From Clostridia bacterium (lineage in GTDB: Bacteria; Bacillota; Clostridia; Peptostreptococcales; Anaerovoracaceae): DNA of 37,046 nucleotides. Below are positions 25,492 to 33,642 of the stretch, one piece after another (the stretch's first letter is position 1; each line of letters opens with the position of its first letter). Below the pieces are notes generated by a model. It searched no databases, was not told where the DNA came from, and saw nothing but the letters and a program-made list of their open reading frames with translations. The stretch covers positions 1-37,046 of the forward strand of contig JAILLO010000090.1 of assembly GCA_024693105.1 (NCBI GenBank), read 5' to 3'. The position numbers and the translations under genes are program-made.

Positions 25492-26472
25492 CTACAAATT
25501 GTAAATATCCACTTTATATCTATCAAGGTTATTCTTCAAGAACTCTATCGTTTCGGTCAAGCCTTCTTCAAGAGTATACTTTTGCTGCCAGTCAGTCAGT
25601 TCTTTTATCTTTGAATTTGCCCCAAGCAGCCTGTTCACTTCAGATTTTTCCGGTCTCAAACGGTTCTCTTCACATACAATTCTGGCGTCAGGATTAATCT
25701 GACGAATCAGTTCATGCGCAAGGTCTCCCATAGATATTTCTTTCTGAGTTGCAATATTTATTTCCTCACCTATAGTGTTTTCTGACTTTGCTATCGCATA
25801 AAATCCGGCAACGGTATCTTTTACATAATTAAAGTCTCTTGTCGGTGTCAAATTGCCAAGATGAATCTCATCTTTCCCTGCAAGAAGCTGTGTAATAATT
25901 GTCGGAATGATTGCCCTTGCGCTTTGGCGTGGTCCAAAAGTATTGAATGGCCTGACTATACTGACAGGTAAATCAAAACTCCTATAAAAGCTTTCCGCAA
26001 GCCTATCAGCCCCTATCTTCGTCGCACTGTAAGGTGATTGCCCTTGATAAGGATGCTTCTCATCAATCGGAACGTATTTTGCTGTGCCATAAACCTCCGA
26101 AGTTGATGTGACCAGAACTCTCTGTGTATCCAATGCCCTTGCAGCCTGAAGGACATTCAAGGTTCCCTTAATGTTTGTATCAACATACGCATCTGGGGAA
26201 TGATAGCTGTAAGGAATAGCAATAAGCGCCGCAAGGTGATACACTTGATTAACGCCTTTCATTGCTTCTCTTACACCGTTTGGATCTCTGACATCTCCCG
26301 CAAAAATTTCTATCTCCTTAAGCCTGTTTTGCTCGAATGTATCAAGCCAACCCCAGCTATTGAAGGAGTTGTAATATACAAAAGCCTTGACATCATGTCC
26401 TTCATCCATTAATTTTTCAACCAAATGACTGCCGATGAAACCGTCGGCACCGGTTACTAATACTTTTGCCAT
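25492..26472 (-). CDS. legB: LegB-type NDP-HexNAc 4,6-dehydratase
   Basis: The 326-residue extended SDR has the NAD loop GADGFIG (8-14), the dehydratase motif STSEVYG with E126, and the catalytic Tyr148 and Lys152 (PYSATK). VYYNSFNSWGWL after the second strand is typical of LegB proteins. LegB forms the 4-keto-6-deoxy GDP-GlcNAc that an aminotransferase then converts toward legionaminic acid. Its neighbour ptmE fits the GDP route. It is also the only clear 4,6-dehydratase in the window, so it could supply 4-keto sugar for bacillosamine-type synthesis as well. GAAAGG lies 8 bases before the ATG. Confidence 0.87.
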   Translation of the reverse strand: MAKVLVTGADGFIGSHLVEKLMDEGHDVKAFVYYNSFNSWGWLDTFEQNRLKEIEIFAGDVRDPNGVREAMKGVNQVYHLAALIAIPYSYHSPDAYVDTNIKGTLNVLQAARALDTQRVLVTSTSEVYGTAKYVPIDEKHPYQGQSPYSATKIGADRLAESFYRSFDLPVSIVRPFNTFGPRQSARAIIPTIITQLLAGKDEIHLGNLTPTRDFNYVKDTVAGFYAIAKSENTIGEEINIATQKEISMGDLAHELIRQINPDARIVCEENRLRPEKSEVNRLLGANSKIKELTDWQQKYTLEEGLTETIEFLKNNLDRYKVDIYNL

Positions 26473-26494
26473 ATATTACCTTTCGGATTGTATG

Positions 26495-27487
26495 TTACTC
26501 GCCTTTCTTTCCTGCGTTATAAACAATTGCTTTGTCGAAACCTTCCGACATAATGAAAACTCCTACTGCGCCAAATGTGGGGCCCATGATTAAATACTTG
26601 CATCTTGCCAGAATTGACATATCAATGAGATATTGTAACCCGTCCTCAAATTTTGTTATCTTCGAATCTTTAGGAATCATTTTGTCTGCTTCCGGAACGT
26701 AATCGTAAACCACGCTTTCACGCATGATGATTCTGTCACCAAAATACCTTTTCATGGAATCTTTTAATGTCTGCTCCTCTGAGAAAAATAAAATCCTACT
26801 CGAAGAGTTTTGATTACAAAAGCATTCAACATTTTTTATTACATCACAAATATCCGGCTGTTTCATCAAGCCGCCAAAAGAGGGATTATGATATCCGGTT
26901 CCCCTGCAATGAACTCCCAAAACGTCCCGATTCTCTCCTATAAGTTTTTCTTTTTCCGTTTTTATTATTTTTTGAATATTGGGTTTAACGCGGCAATATT
27001 TCTTTGCAAATCTTCGCCAATAATCAATCTTTTCCTGAGAATCGAAGAATTCCGGCATGTTTATTGGCGGGTTCTTAACATTCACAAATGCACCATGCCC
27101 CAATATAACATTCTTTGCACCTTTGATATCTTCTAAAGTATATCCGCATGGCTGTTCGAAGTAATACTCCCACGAATTAATCTTGCCAACCTCATCTTCT
27201 TCAAGATAAGCATTGGGGTAATTCATAAAATCAACCACCGGAATATATCCCTTAGATATGGCATAATGAACGCCCCGCAGCACATAAACATAATTTGAGA
27301 AAAGTCCTGTCGTTTTAGTATTCATCCTCCTGACCACATAAAACGTCTTATCTGGATATTTCGTCCCTGAAGTTTGTAATCTTCTTTCTCTGTAAGTATA
27401 ATAATTCTTGTCGCTCAACGATTTACTTATTGGAACATATATAGGCCGCAAAATGCTATAAAACTTTCTTAACTTGTCTTTGCGCAT
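26495..27487 (-). CDS. Putative GT-B transferase of fucosyltransferase-like type, paralogue B (330 aa)
   Basis: Paralogue of the protein at 21389-22393: it shares GYIPVVDFMNYPN, DEVGKINSWEYYFEQP and LGVHCRGTGY (190-199), plus NVILGHG and a conserved order of blocks. The H-x-R element is again reminiscent of GDP-fucose-type transferases. No signal peptide or membrane helix is seen, so it should work in the cytoplasm. Its location directly after the GDP-heptose tailoring genes makes the modified heptose its likeliest donor, which is inference. GGAG lies 11 bases before the ATG. Confidence 0.6.
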   Translation of the reverse strand: MRKDKLRKFYSILRPIYVPISKSLSDKNYYTYRERRLQTSGTKYPDKTFYVVRRMNTKTTGLFSNYVYVLRGVHYAISKGYIPVVDFMNYPNAYLEEDEVGKINSWEYYFEQPCGYTLEDIKGAKNVILGHGAFVNVKNPPINMPEFFDSQEKIDYWRRFAKKYCRVKPNIQKIIKTEKEKLIGENRDVLGVHCRGTGYHNPSFGGLMKQPDICDVIKNVECFCNQNSSSRILFFSEEQTLKDSMKRYFGDRIIMRESVVYDYVPEADKMIPKDSKITKFEDGLQYLIDMSILARCKYLIMGPTFGAVGVFIMSEGFDKAIVYNAGKKGE

Positions 27488-27544
27488 TACTTATATCTCC
27501 TAGCTCCTAAATCCCTACACTTTTAATCATTTAGCAAAAAACTC

Positions 27545-28477
27545 CTATGCATTGTAATATTCGCTCTTATGAAGAACATTATATGCATTTATCAGCTCGC
27601 GAATCCCTTCATCTATTGTTCTTTTGGCTTTGAAACCTGCCTTTATCAGTTTTTCATTGCTGACAATGTAATTTCTCTTGTCAACATCTTCGCCAATTGC
27701 AGCCTCTGTAATATAAAACTTTGGAATGTGCTTTTTTATTAATTGGCAAAGTTCCATTTTGCTGAGATTTGCCTCATCCAATCCCAAATTGTAAACTTCG
27801 CCGTTCATTCTATCAAAGTTGTCCATCGCAAACAGGAATGCATCAACAACATCCCTCACATGAACATAATTTCTTTTGAAATTTGCTTCAAAAAGCACAA
27901 CAAAACCGTCGTTATATGCTCTATAAACAAAATCGTTTACGAGTAAATCGAGTCTCATCTTTGGACTTGCCCCAAAAACTGTCGCCAGCCTGAAAACTAC
28001 GGCATTACCCCTTTCGAGAATTGCCTTTTCTGTTTCAACTTTCAATGTTCCGTAAAGCGATACAGGTCTCAGTGGGGATTCTTCCGTGCAAAATATACCT
28101 TCTTCTCCCACGCCATAGCCGGAATTTGTATTCGGATAAATAATTCGCTGTTCCGGTTTCAAAAATTTGAGCATATTCTTTATAGCATCTCTTGTTATTT
28201 CGGTAGCGGCCATCGGGTCTTTGTTAGTAATCGGTGCACCGGTATAACATGCAAGCGGAATGATATAATCTGCATCTTTGCTAAGTTCCTTCACTAAATC
28301 CAGATTTCTTACATCCCCATTCACAATCTTCAGGTTTTCATAATAACAACAATCAAGCAACGAATTTTGCCTGAACATAAAATTATCCAAAACCGTTACG
28401 TTGTGTCCCTTTAACAGAAGTTGTGGCACTAATACGGAGCCAATATAACCTGCTCCACCTGTTACAAAAACTTTCAT
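27545..28477 (-). CDS. Extended SDR acting on a nucleotide sugar, probably in the heptose module (310 aa)
   Basis: The protein has GGAGYIG (7-13) for NAD(P) and the catalytic Tyr142 and Lys146 (LYGTLK), with NTNSGYG supplying the Thr/Ser position. There is no Asp/Glu as in 4,6-dehydratases, so it is more likely a dehydrogenase, epimerase or reductase. Campylobacter GDP-heptose modification starts with an SDR that oxidises C4, and this gene could do the same; alternatively it reduces the product of the TPP enzyme. It follows the E1 beta gene by 27 bp, with GGAGAG before the ATG. The family is sure, the substrate is not. Confidence 0.72.
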   Translation of the reverse strand: MKVFVTGGAGYIGSVLVPQLLLKGHNVTVLDNFMFRQNSLLDCCYYENLKIVNGDVRNLDLVKELSKDADYIIPLACYTGAPITNKDPMAATEITRDAIKNMLKFLKPEQRIIYPNTNSGYGVGEEGIFCTEESPLRPVSLYGTLKVETEKAILERGNAVVFRLATVFGASPKMRLDLLVNDFVYRAYNDGFVVLFEANFKRNYVHVRDVVDAFLFAMDNFDRMNGEVYNLGLDEANLSKMELCQLIKKHIPKFYITEAAIGEDVDKRNYIVSNEKLIKAGFKAKRTIDEGIRELINAYNVLHKSEYYNA

Positions 28478-28504
28478 TCTGCATCTCTCCGTTCATTTAT
28501 TTTT

Positions 28505-29539
28505 TTATAGCCCGACGCTTTTAAGTACAGCTTCTTTTATTTCCTGTGAATTTCTGTAAAACGCTTCTTCCAGCACATACGATGCCGGTGTTGGAACATC
28601 TGTCGCAGCGACTCTGATAATATTTGACTTTAAAGACATGCCGGCATTCTCAGCTATCATAGCCGAAATCTCCGCAGAAACTCCTCCCGTTTTCCAACCC
28701 GTATCTGCAATAACCACTCTGCCCGTCTTACGAACGGAATTCAGAATTGTTTCCGTGTCTAAAGGCTTTAATGACCGCACATCTATCAGCTCTGCGGAAA
28801 CTCCACGACTTTCCAGTTCATCCATAATCTTTTCGGCTTCAATCACCATATGGGAAACCGCAAGAAGCGTCACATCAGACCCTTCTTTTAATATCTTTGC
28901 TTTTCCGATAGGCACATAGTATGGCTCCTCCGGTACGAGTCCGATTTGATTAAATACCCTTCTGTGCTCAAAAATCAGCACCGGGTTGTTATCTGCTATT
29001 GCTGACAATACCAATCCTTTCGCGTCAAAAGGGTTGGTAGGCATAACCATTTTCAATCCTGGAACATGCATAAACAGTCCATGTAGTGCCTGTGAATGCT
29101 GGGCTGCAGAACCCCATCCCATTCCGGTTGTTGCCCATATTACCATTGGAATCGGCGATTTTCCGTTTGACATAAAATTCATTTTTGATGCGTGGTTTAC
29201 AAGCTGATCCATTGCGAGCATCAAAAAATCCGGTCTGTTATGGCAATAAAAAGGTCTCATGCCCGCTGCTGCTGCCCCAACGGCGATTCCTGTAAGGCCT
29301 GCTTCTGAAAGCGGTGTTTCAAAAACCCTTTTTTCGCCAAACTCTTTCCACAAATCTGTGGTTGCACCAAACATACCTGTCTTATCGTTTATTCCCTGCC
29401 CCATTACAAAGACCCTGTCATCAAGTTTCATGGCCTGATACAGTGCTTCCCTTATCGCTTCTGTATATTTCAGTCTTCTACCCTCTGCATTCCGATCTCT
29501 GTTTAATAGTTCTGATTCATTAATTCTTGTCCAAGGCAT
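28505..29539 (-). CDS. TPP-dependent E1 component, beta subunit
   Basis: The 344-residue product matches pyruvate/acetoin dehydrogenase E1 beta chains: FETPLSEAGLTGIAVGAA, HSQALHGLFMHVPGLKMVMP, the Pyr-domain segment, and a C-terminal transketolase-like domain ending in DVPTPASYVLEE. It lies 15 bp after E1 alpha with GGGAG before the ATG. No E2, E3 or lipoylation gene is present, so it is unlikely to serve a dehydrogenase complex. Placed between a sugar 3-dehydratase and sugar SDRs, it more likely forms with E1 alpha an acyl-anion transferase that adds a two-carbon unit to a keto-sugar (inference). Confidence 0.85.
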   Translation of the reverse strand: MPWTRINESELLNRDRNAEGRRLKYTEAIREALYQAMKLDDRVFVMGQGINDKTGMFGATTDLWKEFGEKRVFETPLSEAGLTGIAVGAAAAGMRPFYCHNRPDFLMLAMDQLVNHASKMNFMSNGKSPIPMVIWATTGMGWGSAAQHSQALHGLFMHVPGLKMVMPTNPFDAKGLVLSAIADNNPVLIFEHRRVFNQIGLVPEEPYYVPIGKAKILKEGSDVTLLAVSHMVIEAEKIMDELESRGVSAELIDVRSLKPLDTETILNSVRKTGRVVIADTGWKTGGVSAEISAMIAENAGMSLKSNIIRVAATDVPTPASYVLEEAFYRNSQEIKEAVLKSVGL

Positions 29540-29554
29540 ATCTTTAAATCTCCC

Positions 29555-30523
29555 TTATGCAAAAAGATTTTTCGCTATATTTTCTGTTTTAGGCAACGAA
29601 TCTTCTGCCGCCGCGGAAAATGCATCCTGCAGTTCCCTCTTCCATTCTGTTTCAAAATTCTTCTCGGCCGTTGCAAAAGACTCGTCCTGCAACATAAGCT
29701 CACTGCCAAGACGCAAAATCGGATCCTTTGCTTTCCAGGAATCCCACTCTTCCTGTGTCTGATAGCCGGCTTCTACACCGGTTTTAGTATCATGGTGATC
29801 TCTAAATCTGTATGTTCTGCACTCAATAAAGGCAGGACCTTCTCCCCCTCGGGCTTTTTCAATATATTCATTAGTAACCCTCTGAACTTCCAGAACATCA
29901 TTGCCATCTATAGTTACTACAGGCAACATGCCTGTAAATTTATTGCTTATAAAGCCTTCTGCTTCCCGCTTTTCCAGAGGTGTTCCCACTGAATAAAGAT
30001 TGTTCTCACAGATATAAACTATCGGTAATTTCTTTAATACAGCAAAAGCAATGCTTTCATAAACAACACCTTCCTCAGAGGCCGCATCACCCATATACAC
30101 AATGGTGACATCGCTACTCCCTGTCATCTGCTGTGCCAGGGCATTTCCTGTCCCTATTGGAACTCCCCCGGCTACAATTGAAGACGTTATAGGAAATCCA
30201 ACGTCATTTGCAACAAGATGCATAGATCCTCCGAACCCTCCCGAACAACCGGAAGCCTTGTTATGCAATTCGGCTATCATTGCTTTTAAATTCCCGCCTT
30301 TTGCCAGATAATGTCCATGATTTCTGTGATTACTGAACACTTTATCTGTCCTGCTTAAATTAAAGCAAACGCCAACTGCAGTGGCTTCCTCGCCAATACA
30401 AAGATGTATAGGGGTATGCATATTATCTTCTCTGTAGTGAGCTGCTATTTTTTCTTCTGTCATGCGAATTTTTCGCATCATAAAATACATTTCTCTTTTA
30501 TTCTCTAAGGTCAGTTCTTTCAT
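29555..30523 (-). CDS. TPP-dependent E1 component, alpha subunit
   Basis: The 322-residue product carries the thiamine diphosphate motif GDAASEEG at 145-152 through ENN at 173-175, in the usual spacing. It also has SNHRNHGHYLAKGG and the GGSMHL region of E1 alpha chains. Family members decarboxylate a 2-oxo acid and pass the acyl carbanion on. The GD position reads GDA rather than the usual GDG, still compatible with Mg/TPP binding. It is 8 bp downstream of the 3-dehydratase gene, with GGGTGA before the ATG. The proposed role with its beta partner is C2 transfer to a GDP-keto-heptose, by analogy with E1-like pairs in branched antibiotic sugar pathways. Confidence 0.87.
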   Translation of the reverse strand: MKELTLENKREMYFMMRKIRMTEEKIAAHYREDNMHTPIHLCIGEEATAVGVCFNLSRTDKVFSNHRNHGHYLAKGGNLKAMIAELHNKASGCSGGFGGSMHLVANDVGFPITSSIVAGGVPIGTGNALAQQMTGSSDVTIVYMGDAASEEGVVYESIAFAVLKKLPIVYICENNLYSVGTPLEKREAEGFISNKFTGMLPVVTIDGNDVLEVQRVTNEYIEKARGGEGPAFIECRTYRFRDHHDTKTGVEAGYQTQEEWDSWKAKDPILRLGSELMLQDESFATAEKNFETEWKRELQDAFSAAAEDSLPKTENIAKNLFA

Positions 30524-30531
30524 TTTTCACC

Positions 30532-31695
30532 CTACAATCTGTTCAATTTGTCGCAAAGTTCCAGAATTTTTTTCTCTTCAAGATTTGGATAATTGCCTAA
30601 GTATATGCCATAATCATTGATATACTCAGCCGTAATCAGATCTCTCGGATTAATGTTCGGAAAAGCCTTCCTCACAAACTCCTGTCGTGTCAAATTTCCT
30701 CCGCCCGCAGTGCCGCGCCGGAATTCAACTTTTTCTTCCCGCAAAAGACTGCATACGCGACCGTAAAGTTCCTTATCCGGATTTCTCAGCATAAGGATTA
30801 ATGCATAATTTACAGTACCGATGCGGTTAAAATCCGTATAATACTTCTCCGAATCCAGATTATCCAGGAATTTTTCAAAATTCTTAACTCTTTTCACATT
30901 GTTGCTATCTAGCCTTTTTAACTGGCTGAGTCCTATTACCGCATTAAGTTCTGTGCTTCTCATATTAAATCCCGGAACTTTAAATGTAAATTCCGGATAT
31001 GTATCCGGAGATTCTTTTTCAAAACGTTCTTTGTATTCCTCGGAGCATTCGCGAATCATGCCATGACTCCTAAACATTCTCGCATATTGATAGAAGTCTT
31101 CATCATCTGTACAAACCATTCCGCCTTCAATTGTACTCATATGGTGTGCATAATAAAAAGAAAAATTCGATGCTGCTCCGAAAGTTCCTATTTTCTTTCC
31201 GTTATGAGTTGCTCCGTGTGATTCACAGCAATCTTCTATAAGAATGATTTTTCTCTCTTTGAGCTCATCACAGAGTCTGTCTGTTAACGCATCAAACCCC
31301 AGGACATGTGTTAGAAGTACCGCTCTTGTATTCGGAGTTATTTTTTTCAAAATTTCTTCATCATTCATTGATAAATTCTCTTTATTCACATCTGCAAAGA
31401 CCGGCGTATGCCCCGCATTCATAGTCGCCGCAACATCACTTGACCAGCCCATCGGTGAAAGGATAACCTCTCCCTTGCCGTACAGTTCTGCCAGCACATG
31501 CATTGTAATAAAATTAGCTGAAGATCCCGAATTAACAAATAGACTGTGTTTTACGCCCAGCCATTCACTCCATTTTTTTTCAAACTCCCGCACGTTCTTA
31601 TTCTGCGTGAAAATATTATCCCTTTTAAGAAAATCAATGAGAGCATTCACATCTTCGTTTGTAATATTGTTATTCATCAAAGGTAAGTCAATCAT
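30532..31695 (-). CDS. ColD/RfbH-type PLP-dependent sugar 3-dehydratase (387 aa)
   Basis: This is a DegT/DnrJ/EryC1-fold protein, but where aminotransferases have the Schiff-base Lys it reads SFYYAHHMSTIEGG. H184 takes the Lys position, as in ColD and the RfbH (E1) dehydratase, which remove the C3 hydroxyl of a 4-keto NDP-sugar. The cofactor-binding D155 (LIEDCCES) and NSGSSAN (55-61) are kept. ColD-type enzymes use GDP-sugars and glutamate without an iron-sulfur centre, and no RfbH-type Cys cluster is apparent. The start overlaps the upstream SDR by 8 bp, with GGAG 7 bases before it. The likely substrate is the GDP-4-keto heptose of this module (inference). Confidence 0.83.
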   Translation of the reverse strand: MIDLPLMNNNITNEDVNALIDFLKRDNIFTQNKNVREFEKKWSEWLGVKHSLFVNSGSSANFITMHVLAELYGKGEVILSPMGWSSDVAATMNAGHTPVFADVNKENLSMNDEEILKKITPNTRAVLLTHVLGFDALTDRLCDELKERKIILIEDCCESHGATHNGKKIGTFGAASNFSFYYAHHMSTIEGGMVCTDDEDFYQYARMFRSHGMIRECSEEYKERFEKESPDTYPEFTFKVPGFNMRSTELNAVIGLSQLKRLDSNNVKRVKNFEKFLDNLDSEKYYTDFNRIGTVNYALILMLRNPDKELYGRVCSLLREEKVEFRRGTAGGGNLTRQEFVRKAFPNINPRDLITAEYINDYGIYLGNYPNLEEKKILELCDKLNRL

Positions 31696-32629
31696 CCGAA
31701 TTCTCCTTGTTTTCTAAATACCATCTGTATGTATTCTCTATCCCTTGTCTTAATGAGAACTCAGTCTTCCACCCCAGCTCTGAAATTCTACTGCTTTCAA
31801 GCATTCGTACCATCATACCGTCCGGCTTTGATGTGTCAAAATAAAGTTCTCCGTTATAACCTACTGCCGATGCTATCGTTTCAGCAAGAGTCCGTACATC
31901 CGTAAGTAGGCCTGTCCCGATATTTACCGGGCTTTCCCCGTTATAAGTATTCATCAGATGCACACATGCTCTGACTGCATCATCAATGTAAAGAAATTCC
32001 CTTTGCGGTCTGCCGCTTCCCCAAATTTCAACCCTCGCATGATTGTTATTTTTCGCATTATGAAAACGTTTTATCAGTGCGGGAATAACATGATTGCTCT
32101 TATCGTCGAAATTGTCTCCCGGGCCGTATACATTAGACGGAATACAACTGATAAAATTATCTCCATATTGACGTTTATAATACTGACACAATTTTAATCC
32201 TAACAGTTTAGCAAGTGCATATCCCTCATTTGTTGGTTCAATATCACCCTGAAGCAGATACTCTTCTTTTACCGGCTGTTTACTGTGCTTCGGATACATA
32301 CACGAGGAGCCCAGATATAACAGTTTCTTAACTCCTGCATTGTGTGCCGCTTCAATGATATTTGTATTCATTTTAAGGTTTTCTATTGTAAATTCCGCCA
32401 TATTTGTACGGTTTGCCTCAATTCCTCCGACGAGGCCACACATAACAAAGACATATTCCGGGCGTTCTTCTTGAAAAAAAGTTCTTACGTCCTGCTGAAT
32501 CGTCAAATCCAGATCTTTATGTGTTCGGGTTACTATATTTTTATATCCTAAATCATTTAAATAATTATATGTCGCATTTCCAAACAAGCCCGTATGACCC
32601 GCAATATAAATTCTATCCGCTTTCTCCAC
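31688..32629 (-). CDS. fcl: GDP-fucose-synthase/ColC-like epimerase-reductase
   Basis: The 313-residue SDR matches the GDP-L-fucose synthase (WcaG/Fcl) family: GHTGLFG (11-17), GSSCMYPK, EPTNEGYALAK with Tyr137 and Lys141, and SNVYGPGDNF. The two epimerase residues of the family are both present (Cys110 and His180), so 3,5- or 5-epimerisation plus C4 reduction is possible. In GDP-heptose and colitose pathways close relatives (DmhB/MlghC-like, ColC) perform the last reduction. The start is GTG 32629 with GAGG 7 bases upstream, and it lies 2 bp after hddA. No GDP-mannose 4,6-dehydratase of the usual type accompanies it, which favours a heptose over fucose. Confidence 0.82.
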   Translation of the reverse strand: MEKADRIYIAGHTGLFGNATYNYLNDLGYKNIVTRTHKDLDLTIQQDVRTFFQEERPEYVFVMCGLVGGIEANRTNMAEFTIENLKMNTNIIEAAHNAGVKKLLYLGSSCMYPKHSKQPVKEEYLLQGDIEPTNEGYALAKLLGLKLCQYYKRQYGDNFISCIPSNVYGPGDNFDDKSNHVIPALIKRFHNAKNNNHARVEIWGSGRPQREFLYIDDAVRACVHLMNTYNGESPVNIGTGLLTDVRTLAETIASAVGYNGELYFDTSKPDGMMVRMLESSRISELGWKTEFSLRQGIENTYRWYLENKENSDD

Positions 32630-32631
32630 AA

Positions 32632-33624
32632 TTAATCCTCTTCTCTGTAATAAATCACCTGACTGCCATTCCTTTCGAATTTAAAAGGAATATGCAGATA
32701 ATCTTTCAACGATTCAAGCAATGCCCCCTGTTTTTCCGGTGCACAGAAGAACAACATAAAACCTCCGCCTCCGGCGCCCAGCAGTTTTCCTCCGATTGCA
32801 CCCGCTTCAAGTCCTTTGTCATATATTTTGTCAATCGCTGAATTTGAGACCTTTTCGGATAAAGACTTCTTCAGCATCCATGTTTCGTTCATTAATTTCC
32901 CAAAATCGCAAATATCTCTTTCGCTTGTAAGAATATCAAGAGCTTCGCTTGTTATTTTCGACATTCTGTCAAGAACGTCTTCTTTCTTTCGGATATTCGA
33001 TATTTTTTCTTTTTCTATATCAGAAGCAAACCTCTGGAATCCTGTGAAAACCAAGAGCAGATGCTTTTCAAGTTCCTCATAGCGTTCCCTCTTCAGGACA
33101 ATCGGACTTACAAAAAATCCTCCGCCTTTTTTAAATGTGATATAGTTAAGTCCGCCAAAAGCTGCCGCTATCTGATCCTGACAGCCCACGGCTTCTCCTA
33201 TAAGGTCCTGTTCAATATGAATTGCGTCAACCGCCAGTTTCTTTTTTGACGGCATGTGTCCGCCCATTCCGTAAAGAGCATTTACCAGTCCCACCGTAAA
33301 GGATGAACTGGAACCCATTCCTGACCTTGCCGGTATATCAGTATTGTAGTGCAAATCAAGGCCATATTGAACATCAAAAAATCTCATTGTCTCCCTTATC
33401 GAAGGGTGCTTAATTTCATCAATTTCCCTTACTTCCTCATTGGCACTCCCATATTTGAGCTGATGTTTATGCGGCCAGTATGGTGCCAATGTGCGGCAGG
33501 TAATATATAAATATTTGTCTATAGTCGTTGAAATAACAGCCCCGCCGTGTTCTTCAAAATAAGCCGGTAAATCTGTGCCTCCTCCAAAAAAAGAAATTCT
33601 GAACGGAGTTCTTGTAATAATCAT
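32632..33624 (-). CDS. hddA: D-glycero-D-manno-heptose 7-phosphate 1-kinase (HddA)
   Basis: The 330-residue GHMP kinase has the three family motifs: RTPFRISFFGGGTDLP (5-20), the phosphate loop ARSGMGSSSSFTVG (99-112) and LLGAGGGGFMLFF near the C-terminus. The start and overall length match HddA, which phosphorylates C1 of heptose 7-phosphate on the GDP-heptose route, rather than galactokinase or mevalonate kinase. GmhA and the HddC-GmhB fusion are directly upstream. AAAGGA precedes the ATG. Confidence 0.9.
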   Translation of the reverse strand: MIITRTPFRISFFGGGTDLPAYFEEHGGAVISTTIDKYLYITCRTLAPYWPHKHQLKYGSANEEVREIDEIKHPSIRETMRFFDVQYGLDLHYNTDIPARSGMGSSSSFTVGLVNALYGMGGHMPSKKKLAVDAIHIEQDLIGEAVGCQDQIAAAFGGLNYITFKKGGGFFVSPIVLKRERYEELEKHLLLVFTGFQRFASDIEKEKISNIRKKEDVLDRMSKITSEALDILTSERDICDFGKLMNETWMLKKSLSEKVSNSAIDKIYDKGLEAGAIGGKLLGAGGGGFMLFFCAPEKQGALLESLKDYLHIPFKFERNGSQVIYYREED

Positions 33625-33642
33625 TATATTATAATCCTTTCA

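Noticed and set aside
28505..30523. Housekeeping pyruvate or acetoin dehydrogenase operon
   Set aside because: There is no E2, E3 or lipoylation gene, and the flanking genes all act on nucleotide sugars.
30532..31695. Simple call as a sugar aminotransferase
   Set aside because: The Schiff-base Lys is His in the SFYYAHHMST motif, which fits the ColD/RfbH dehydratase group instead.
31688..32629. Straight GDP-L-fucose biosynthesis
   Set aside because: No GDP-mannose 4,6-dehydratase gene is present, and the gene is embedded in a heptose module, so a heptose substrate is more likely, though fucose cannot be excluded.
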